Source of the DNA: Propionibacteriaceae bacterium
GTDB taxonomy: Bacteria; Actinomycetota; Actinomycetes; Propionibacteriales; Propionibacteriaceae
Assembly: GCA_024636075.1 (NCBI GenBank)
Contig: JAGXHS010000100.1
Coordinates: 1 to 15,894 of the forward strand
Length of the DNA: 15,894 nucleotides
Reading direction: 5' to 3'
The number at the start of each line of letters is the position of its first letter. Within the stretch, counting starts at the first letter, position 1. Under the pieces are notes generated by a model. It ran no database searches. It was not told the origin of the DNA and saw only the letters and a list, made by a program, of their open reading frames with translations. Below, in pieces: positions 7,639 through 13,409 of this stretch. Position numbers and translations under genes: made by a program.

Positions 7639-7953
7639 ATGCCAGAGTCAGAAGTTGACGGGGCCGGGATTCCGGTCTCCACGTCTGGCGGGACACGGCA
7701 CCCTCACCATCACCTGGTGCAGGCGCCGATCCAACCGTTGGACGAGGACGGCGTGAACGTGGCCATCACCGGCACCGTCGCGTTCGGGCTCGGCACTGTC
7801 GTGCTGCTACTGGGAGCCGATCGCCTCCTGCCAGGCGGAGACCACTGGTGGATCTGGGTGACCGTGGTGGGCACCGTCATCGGCCTGGTCGGGATCGGTT
7901 ACTGCCTTCGGCGACGTCTGCTGCGCAATAACTCAGCGACCGAAGACAGCTGA
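7639..7953 (+). CDS. DUF2530 family small membrane protein
   Basis: A 104-residue actinobacterial membrane protein of unknown function. A polar, His-containing N-terminus (1-35) is followed by PLDEDGVNVAITGTVAFGLG (33-52), which begins helix 1 (about 43-60), and then by HWWIWVTVVGTVIGLVGIGY (69-88), helix 2, ending in the basic CLRRRLLR. The PLDxDGV motif, two helices and WW..WV motif fit the DUF2530 family. The frame is open further upstream, but ATG 7639 is preferred because a -10 box lies 7 nt before it and the upstream codons overlap the permease start antisense. A purine permease next door fits my recollection of actinobacterial gene order, but no functional link is shown. It converges on the DUF3027 gene. 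Confidence 0.82.
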   Translation: MPESEVDGAGIPVSTSGGTRHPHHHLVQAPIQPLDEDGVNVAITGTVAFGLGTVVLLLGADRLLPGGDHWWIWVTVVGTVIGLVGIGYCLRRRLLRNNSATEDS

Positions 7954-7997
7954 CCACTCGCTGATTCCAGCCCGCGCGGCCAGCTGGCTCCGATGAA

Positions 7998-8026
7998 CGA
8001 TCAGTCAGTCGAAGAGCGACTGATCG
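7998..8026. terminator. inverted repeat between convergent genes, possible bidirectional terminator
   Basis: Perfect 9-bp arms CGATCAGTC (7998-8006) and GACTGATCG (8018-8026) around 11 nt. A competing 7-bp register, TCAGTCG/CGACTGA (8005-8011 and 8017-8023), has a 5-nt loop. It lies 45 nt after the DUF2530 stop and includes the stop codon of the DUF3027 gene. There is no T-tract, so termination is inferred from position only. Confidence 0.4.
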
Positions 8027-8787
8027 ATGCTGAGGGTGTCGAAGACCGGCTCCTCGAGTTCGACCCCGCGCTCGTCTGCGACGACGTCGGAGTGACCCCC
8101 ACAGCCATAGTCAACGGCAACCACTGTTGAGTCAGCCGGTGAGAACTCGTTGGTGCAGGCGCCGAATAGAGTGCCCAGTGAACCGGTCAGCCGCTGGAAG
8201 TAGCCACAGCTGACACACGCTGCAGGCGCTTGCCGCGCCGACTGGTTGTCCGCACCATGAGGGCCGGCCTGCCACCTTTCCGCCGTCTCGCGGCGCCCTT
8301 CAGCGGTCAGCACGCGTTCCCGACCGAGACCCAGATCGGCAATGACCGCCCGGATCTGCGACCACTCCGCCGGATCGGCGTCGGTGGCCAGCTCGCCACC
8401 GGTGTAACCGGGTTCCAGCCGCGGATCGTTGTCGGGCGTCGGCATCAGCGTGCCGGGAGTGACGTCGCCAGCCTGGATCCGGTCGCTCCACGGAACCCAC
8501 CTGGGTGCACGGAGCGCACCCTCGGCAGGAATCAGGTTCACTTCGCTGACAGTGCCGACCCGGGCGCGCGAAGCACGCACCATCGTCACTGCCCATGACC
8601 AGCCCGGGTAGCCGGGGTGTTCACAGGAAAAGCGGTGGGTGATCAACCGATCACCCTCCACGACCATTCCTTGATGCTCGCCGACACCGAAGTCGGCGGC
8701 GGCTTCCTCGGCTGCTGATCGTGCCTGGTCCACCGCGTCAACGAGCAACTGATCCGGCTTGGTCCTGCTTGTGGAGGCTACCGCCAT
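8005..8787 (-). CDS. DUF3027 family protein with a four-cysteine motif
   Basis: A soluble actinobacterial protein of unknown function, 260 residues from ATG 8787 (262 from GTG 8793). The N-terminal part has helix VDAVDQARSAAEEAA and the segments GMVVEGDRLITHRFSC and GYPGWSWAVTMVRA typical of DUF3027. The middle part, LIPAEGALRAPRWVPWSDRI, is the most characteristic block (about 85-104). The C-terminal third holds CVSCGYF, GACTN and DYGCGGHS, which give Cys at about 191, 194, 211 and 229 plus a His, a pattern suggesting a zinc site. GTG 8793 overlaps the stop of the cold shock gene as GTGA, while ATG 8787 has GGAG at a better 8-nt spacing. Either start implies coupled translation. Pairing with a cold shock protein hints at an RNA-related role, which is only inference. 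Confidence 0.85.
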   Translation of the reverse strand: MAVASTSRTKPDQLLVDAVDQARSAAEEAAADFGVGEHQGMVVEGDRLITHRFSCEHPGYPGWSWAVTMVRASRARVGTVSEVNLIPAEGALRAPRWVPWSDRIQAGDVTPGTLMPTPDNDPRLEPGYTGGELATDADPAEWSQIRAVIADLGLGRERVLTAEGRRETAERWQAGPHGADNQSARQAPAACVSCGYFQRLTGSLGTLFGACTNEFSPADSTVVAVDYGCGGHSDVVADERGVELEEPVFDTLSIDQSLFD

Positions 8788-8789
8788 GC

Positions 8790-9173
8790 TCACAGCTCCA
8801 ATTCGTCGGCCACTGCACGCAACATCTCGGCGATCTTGTGGGCGTGCTTCTGGTCGGGGTGGCGCCCATGGCGGTATCCGTTGCCGAGGCCGTCCAACAA
8901 CTTGATCAGGTCCTCCGCGATCACTTCCAGTTCCTCTGGCTTCTTGCGTGATGCCTTGGACAGTGAGGGTGGCGGATCGATCAGCCGCACCGAGAGGGCC
9001 TGTTCACCGCGGCGTCCTTCGATGATGCCGAACTCGACACGCTGACCAGTCTTCAGGCTGGTGACACCATCGGGCAACACATTGGAACGCACGTAAACAT
9101 CTCCGCCTCCCTCTTTGCTGAGGAAGCCGAAACCCTTGTCGGCGTCGTAGAACCGCACCTTGCCGATGGCCAC
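8790..9173 (-). CDS. CspB-type cold shock domain protein with C-terminal extension
   Basis: A small nucleic-acid-binding protein, 127 residues from GTG 9173. The cold shock domain (1-66) contains GKVRFYDADKGFGFLS, including RNP1 KGFGFL (13-18), and RNP2-like DVYVRS (25-30), where the usual VFVH is VYVR. The strand FGIIEGRRGEQALSVRLIDP closes the barrel. A charged, helical C-terminal half (about 70-127, KKPEELEVIAEDLIKLLDGL and KHAHKIAEMLRAVADEL) matches the longer actinobacterial form rather than the 67-residue CspA type. GTG 9173 has GGGAG with good spacing and fits the family N-terminus. An in-frame ATG at 9230 would add 19 residues (starting MTGFDFARKH) and has a TAGAGT box 6 nt upstream. 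It forms an overlapping operon with the DUF3027 gene and is divergent from the alpha-mannosidase gene. Confidence 0.92.
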   Translation of the reverse strand: MAIGKVRFYDADKGFGFLSKEGGGDVYVRSNVLPDGVTSLKTGQRVEFGIIEGRRGEQALSVRLIDPPPSLSKASRKKPEELEVIAEDLIKLLDGLGNGYRHGRHPDQKHAHKIAEMLRAVADELEL

Positions 9174-9236
9174 TGAGTTCTCCCAAGAACGAATTGTCGC
9201 GTGTTTCCGGGCGAAGTCGAACCCGGTCATGTCAAG

Positions 9237-9242
9237 ACTCTA
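9237..9242 (-). promoter_or_regulatory. -10 box of the cold shock/DUF3027 operon
   Basis: TAGAGT on the minus strand, 6 nt before ATG 9230 and 63 nt before GTG 9173. Transcription from here would start at or near ATG 9230, giving either a leaderless extended protein or a roughly 57-nt leader before the SD-driven GTG. The TTGACA just downstream (9230-9235) is wrongly placed to be its -35. Confidence 0.45.
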
Positions 9243-9342
9243 CCGGCACTGCCACAGCTACGCACAGCCGCGCCGGCCAAACCCGACACCGGCGCCCCGG
9301 GCAGCTCTCGGGACAACCACCCCGAGCCGTCCGCGCCCCACG

Positions 9343-9348
9343 TAGGGT
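9343..9348 (+). promoter_or_regulatory. candidate -10 box of the alpha-mannosidase gene
   Basis: TAGGGT lies 35 nt before ATG 9384. Transcription would begin near 9355, leaving a leader of about 28 nt that contains the SD. The 9231-9383 spacer is otherwise GC-rich. I see no -35 box and no clear sugar-repressor operator in it. Confidence 0.35.
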
Positions 9349-9383
9349 GAGCCCCAGCAGGCCTCACCGAACGGGAGTCACGG

Positions 9384-12300
9384 ATGCACGAGCGGCACGC
9401 AATTTCGTTGAAGCGGGCCCAGCGAATCCTGGCCGAACGAGTGCTGCCGGCGAGCACGAGCACCGTCGCGACGCTGGACGTCGGCCGTCATGACGTGACC
9501 GACGGCGCTGGTGCGCCGGGTCAGGGTGAACCGATCACCGCGGCCGAGGCGTGGCGGGCGCATTACCGTCCTGCCCGCGTGAGTGACAGCTGGGGGCCGG
9601 CCTGGGGAACGACCTGGTTCCGAATGTCTGCCGAGATTCCCGAGGAACTGCGCGGCAGACACCTGGAGTTGCGGGTGGACCTCGGCTGGCAGAACCATTC
9701 GCCCGGTTTCCAGTGCGAGGCACTGGTGCGCGACCCCCAGCAGAGGATCATCAAGGCGCTGAACCCGCTGAACACCTGGATACCGGTGGATTCGAATGCA
9801 TCACGGTGCCAGGTGATGATCGAAGCGGCCGCCAACCCGATTCTGCTGGAGGTGCCGCCGTTCCAACCGACGAATTTGGGCGACAAGTCCAGCAGCGGAC
9901 CGGCCGAGCTGTACACGCTGCGGGAAGCAGTGCTGGTTCAGGTGCACGACGAGGTGCGGGCACTGGCCGCGGACATGGACGCGTTGATCGGAGTCGTGCG
10001 AGTCAGCGACGAGGCCGACAGCGTCGCCTGGCAAATTCTCATCGCGTTGTCCGACGCCATCGACCTGCTCGACCTGGACGACGTGGTGCGCTCCGCGGGT
10101 CCCGCCCGGGAACGTCTCGCTCCCCTGTTCGGGTGCGCCAAGGATTCAGATCGTCCGGCGCACCCCCATCGGATGACCGCTGTCGGTCACGCACACATCG
10201 ATTCCGCCTGGCTCTGGCCGTTGCGGGAGACCCGACGCAAGGTCACCAGGACCTTGGCGAATGTCTGTCGGCTGCTCGACGACGGCCACGACATGTTCTT
10301 TGCGCTGCCCGCTGCCCAGCACGTGGCTTGGCTGGAGGAGGACGATCCCGCGCTGTTCGAGCGGGTGTGCGGACACGTGCGGGGTGGTCGGATCGTTCCG
10401 GTCGGCAGCATGTGGGTGGAAGCTGATGCCGTGATGCCCGGCGGGGAGGCGATGGCCCGCCAGATCGTCGAGGGTGCGAGGTACTTCCGCGACCGCCTCG
10501 GCGTCGACTGCCAGGAGATCTGGCTGCCCGACTCCTTCGGCTACTCGGCCGGGCTCCCTCAGATCGCCCAGCTGGCGGGAATCGACCGCTTCCTGACCCA
10601 GAAGATCAGCTGGAACCAGGCAGACACATTCCCCCATCACACCTTGTGGTGGGAGGGCCTCGACGGCACCCGACTCTTCACCCACTTTCCGCCTGCGGAC
10701 ACCTACAACTCGGACGCCAGCGCCGACGACCTGCGCCGCGCAGAGACCAACTTCAAGGAGAAGGGTCGGGCGTCGAGGTCACTGCTGCTGTACGGCTACG
10801 GCGACGGCGGCGGCGGGCCGACGCGGGAGATGCTGCAGCGTCTCGAGCGCTTCGACAAACTCGCGACGATGCCTGGTGTCAGCCACGAATCGCCACACAC
10901 CTTCTTCACCGACGCCGAGCGTGAGCTGCCTGATCCGCCGGTCTGGGTGGGCGAGTTGTACCTACAGCTGCATCGGGGCACCTTCACCACCCAGCGCAGC
11001 GCCAAGGAAGGCAACCGTCGTTCGGAGGCCTTGCTACGGGAAGCCGAGCTGTGGGCGGCGACAGCCTCGTGGATCACGGGGCGCCCCTACCCCACCGCCG
11101 CACTCCAGCAAGCCTGGCGCACGATGCTGTTGTGCCAGTTCCACGACATCCTGCCCGGAACCTGCATCGCCTGGGTGTACCGCGACGTGCGAGAACTGCA
11201 CGACGACGTGCGCGCGACGGCCGAAGAGGTCATCGAGCAGGCCATCCAGGCTCTCAGCCGGGGCGGTGCGGCGACATCGGTGCTGCTCAATGCCGGCGCC
11301 TTCCCGGTGGAGCAGCACGGCGTCACCGTGCCGGCGCTGGGCGCCGTGTCAGCGGTTGAACCCCCGAGCAGCGCCGAACCGAAGCTCGACGGCGAACGGC
11401 TGCAGCTGACCAACGAGCACCTGAGCGCCGTGTTCACCGACGGGCTGCTCACCTCCCTGATCGGCTCCGACGGACGTGAAGTGGTGCCGCCCGGCACCGC
11501 CATGGGCGAGTTGCACCTGCATCAGGACTTCCCGAACCAGTGGGATGGGTGGGACATCGACCGCTTCTACCGCGGGTCGCGACACATCGTCACGGGCGGC
11601 TCGACCAACAGCTGGGCGGACGAGAGAGGTCAGCACCTGCGGCGAACCACCTGCTTCGGCAGTTCGCGCGCCGCCACCACCTGGACGCTGGCTCCGGCCA
11701 GCCCCGCGATCGAGGTGCGGATCGAAGTCGACTGGGCCGAGCGCGAGAAACTGTTGAAGTTCAGTCTGCCGATCGACGTTCACACCGACCACGCCGCGTT
11801 CGAAACCCAGTTCGGACACGTCAACCGCCCCACCCACGAGAACACCTCGTGGGATGCCTACCGGTTCGAGGTACCCGCGCACCGATGGGTGCGACTGGCC
11901 GAGGATGACTGGGGGGTCGCGGTCGCCAATGAATCCACCTACGGCTGGGATGTCACCCGGCACCGACGTGACGGCGGTGGAACCTACTCACAATTGCGGG
12001 CATCCCTGCTGCGCGCGCCGCGCTTCCCAGACCCTGACACGGATCAGGGCCAGCACAGCTTCGCTTTCACAATCCGACCAGCCTCCTCCATCACCCAGGC
12101 CATCGCGGAGGGGCACCGGCTGAACCTGCCACTGCGTGCGGCGCGGGGGCGACCAGTCGAGCCGGTGGTGAGCGTCGATGGCGCCGTCGTGGAATCAGTG
12201 TCGATGCTCGACGGTGATCTGGTGGTTCGGTTGTACGAAGCCACCGGTCAACGTTCCAGGATGGTGCTGCGATGCCCGGGTGCGAGAACGGCCCGGGGAG

Positions 12301-12413
12301 TGGATCTGTTGTACCGGGACACGGACCGGGCAGTGGCTCTTCACGACGAACCGGACGGGTGGGGCGCTGAACTGCGACCCTTCCAGATCGCCACAGTGAG
12401 GCTGTCTGGATGA
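9384..12413 (+). CDS. alpha-mannosidase, glycoside hydrolase family 38
   Basis: A retaining exo-alpha-mannosidase that releases mannose from mannosides or glycans and uses a zinc ion. The 1009 residues have the length and order of the Ams1-like cytoplasmic class, with no signal peptide. A N-terminal beta domain (about 1-260) precedes the catalytic barrel, which starts VGHAHIDSAWLWPLRET (267-283). H271 and D273 are the expected zinc ligands, and D383 in IWLPDSFGYSAGLPQ is the expected nucleophile and ligand. The three-helix domain carries LYLQLHRGTFTTQ (525-537) and CQFHDILPGT (584-593), where H587 is the remaining zinc ligand. Residues about 640-1009 are the C-terminal beta domains. All key residues are intact. 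The start is fixed by GGGAG 6 nt before ATG 9384. No sugar transporter or regulator is adjacent, so the physiological substrate is not indicated. Confidence 0.96.
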   Translation: MHERHAISLKRAQRILAERVLPASTSTVATLDVGRHDVTDGAGAPGQGEPITAAEAWRAHYRPARVSDSWGPAWGTTWFRMSAEIPEELRGRHLELRVDLGWQNHSPGFQCEALVRDPQQRIIKALNPLNTWIPVDSNASRCQVMIEAAANPILLEVPPFQPTNLGDKSSSGPAELYTLREAVLVQVHDEVRALAADMDALIGVVRVSDEADSVAWQILIALSDAIDLLDLDDVVRSAGPARERLAPLFGCAKDSDRPAHPHRMTAVGHAHIDSAWLWPLRETRRKVTRTLANVCRLLDDGHDMFFALPAAQHVAWLEEDDPALFERVCGHVRGGRIVPVGSMWVEADAVMPGGEAMARQIVEGARYFRDRLGVDCQEIWLPDSFGYSAGLPQIAQLAGIDRFLTQKISWNQADTFPHHTLWWEGLDGTRLFTHFPPADTYNSDASADDLRRAETNFKEKGRASRSLLLYGYGDGGGGPTREMLQRLERFDKLATMPGVSHESPHTFFTDAERELPDPPVWVGELYLQLHRGTFTTQRSAKEGNRRSEALLREAELWAATASWITGRPYPTAALQQAWRTMLLCQFHDILPGTCIAWVYRDVRELHDDVRATAEEVIEQAIQALSRGGAATSVLLNAGAFPVEQHGVTVPALGAVSAVEPPSSAEPKLDGERLQLTNEHLSAVFTDGLLTSLIGSDGREVVPPGTAMGELHLHQDFPNQWDGWDIDRFYRGSRHIVTGGSTNSWADERGQHLRRTTCFGSSRAATTWTLAPASPAIEVRIEVDWAEREKLLKFSLPIDVHTDHAAFETQFGHVNRPTHENTSWDAYRFEVPAHRWVRLAEDDWGVAVANESTYGWDVTRHRRDGGGTYSQLRASLLRAPRFPDPDTDQGQHSFAFTIRPASSITQAIAEGHRLNLPLRAARGRPVEPVVSVDGAVVESVSMLDGDLVVRLYEATGQRSRMVLRCPGARTARGVDLLYRDTDRAVALHDEPDGWGAELRPFQIATVRLSG

Positions 12414-12544
12414 ACGTCAACCACACGCCATCGGACGGGCCGTTCGACAGTTGGCTCGGTGTTGATCCTGGGAGAACTGGATCTGCCCGCCGGGATGACG
12501 GTGCCGGGATTTGCGACCGGCCGCCGAGATCGCGCGAGGACTAG
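12410..12544 (+). CDS. possible 44-residue ORF overlapping the mannosidase stop
   Basis: ATG 12410 overlaps the mannosidase TGA as ATGA and runs 44 codons to TAG 12542. A weak GAGG lies 8 nt upstream. The product (MNVNHTPSDGPFDSWLGVDP, then an Arg-rich tail) is hydrophilic and unrecognised. Third-position G/C bias falls off after about the first dozen codons and an AGA codon appears, and the stop codon sits inside the -10 box of the next gene. Coupling geometry supports it, while composition argues against it. It may simply be the intergenic spacer. Confidence 0.2.
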   Translation: MNVNHTPSDGPFDSWLGVDPGRTGSARRDDGAGICDRPPRSRED

Positions 12545-12547
12545 ACT
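12542..12547 (+). promoter_or_regulatory. -10 box, probable leaderless promoter of the membrane protein/helicase-associated operon
   Basis: TAGACT is followed by exactly 7 nt and then ATG 12555. There is no SD. This supports ATG 12555 over the in-frame GTG 12459. Confidence 0.55.
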
Positions 12548-12554
12548 CACCTGC

Positions 12555-13409
12555 ATGGCTTCCTGGCAGGATGGCGCTGAGTACGCGCCAGTCGATCGGC
12601 CGCACGGCTTTGCCGCCCCGCGCGTCGAGCCGCTGGTCATCCCGGAAGATCCTGTTGATCTTGCCGCTGGGCATCCGAGCACACCTCCAGACGTATTCGA
12701 CGCAGCAACCACCGGACCGGCACTGGAGGCGTTGGTGCCAGCCGCCGAATCACCCCGCGATCCCCGTCAACCATTCGACAGTGCATCGGGAGCGTTCGTT
12801 GGTGACTCGGCGTGGGGCGCCGCGCACAGTGCCCAGTGGCATCCGACGATGCCGTTGGGAACTCCCCCCGCCCCAGTCGCTGCCGCGATGGGTCTCGCTG
12901 CCAGCAACCCGCCATCGGCAGGACTTCCCGGTGATTTCGGAGCACCGACCGCTGACTGGCCAGCACCCGGCCTGGTGCACGCACCCGCCCAGCCTGTCGG
13001 CTCGGCGTCGCCCGGTGACCGGCCTGTCGGGCCACAGTGGCCGAACCAGCCGGGCCCGACAGCTGGCACGCCGCGCGGCGACCAGCTCACACCCGAAGTC
13101 CGGGCCAAGGCCCGCAAACTGGTCTTCACCCAGCTCGGGATTCTGCTGCTGGGTGGTTTGGTGGCGCCGATCTCCTTCGTCGCGATCATGCTCGCGGCGG
13201 GTCTGGAGTACCTGGTTCAACCTCGGCTGAGCACCAACTGGAAGGCGTTCGCCCTGGCGCCGATCTTTCCGCTCGTGATGGCGGCGTTCGCCGGCCCGTA
13301 CAGTCGCTGGGAGGCGCTGGGCAGCAACAGTTTGCTGATCTGCTGGTTGCTGATTCTGCTGATCTCGGTGAATCGAGCGCCGCAATTGGACAAGCAACGT
13401 CCCCGATGA
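12555..13409 (+). CDS. Pro/Ala-rich protein with C-terminal membrane domain, function unknown
   Basis: A 284-residue protein in two parts. Residues 1-175 are low-complexity and rich in Pro, Ala and Gly, likely disordered and cytoplasmic. A short charged helix (TPEVRAKARK) then leads to three or four hydrophobic segments: about 189-220 (LVFTQLGILLLGGLVAPISF, then VAIMLAAGLEYLV), 231-247 and 258-273 (NSLLICWLLILLISV), ending in a short polar tail. No enzymatic motif is visible. An alternative GTG start at 12459 would add 32 residues that cross the promoter, so ATG 12555 is preferred. Its last codons overlap the helicase-associated gene by ATGA, so the two are translationally coupled. Proline-rich actinobacterial membrane proteins of this shape are often attached to envelope or septal machinery, but nothing here specifies that. 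Confidence 0.82.
   Translation: MASWQDGAEYAPVDRPHGFAAPRVEPLVIPEDPVDLAAGHPSTPPDVFDAATTGPALEALVPAAESPRDPRQPFDSASGAFVGDSAWGAAHSAQWHPTMPLGTPPAPVAAAMGLAASNPPSAGLPGDFGAPTADWPAPGLVHAPAQPVGSASPGDRPVGPQWPNQPGPTAGTPRGDQLTPEVRAKARKLVFTQLGILLLGGLVAPISFVAIMLAAGLEYLVQPRLSTNWKAFALAPIFPLVMAAFAGPYSRWEALGSNSLLICWLLILLISVNRAPQLDKQRPR

Noticed and set aside
7979..7988. GCCAGCTGGC palindrome as a terminator between convergent genes
   Set aside because: A perfect palindrome with no loop cannot form a normal RNA hairpin and has no T-tract.
9230..9235. TTGACA (minus strand) as a consensus -35 box of the cold shock gene
   Set aside because: No TAnnnT or similar hexamer lies 16-19 nt downstream. It overlaps the ATG 9230 region, which fits a -10 at 9237-9242 better.
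12459..12554. GTG 12459 as the start of the Pro-rich membrane protein
   Set aside because: It would put the -10 box TAGACT inside the gene and lacks an SD. ATG 12555 has the ideal 7-nt leaderless spacing.
13037..13405. N-terminal extension of the helicase-associated protein upstream of ATG 13406
   Set aside because: These codons overlap the membrane protein gene in another frame, do not look like protein sequence, and ATG 13406 gives a standard ATGA junction.
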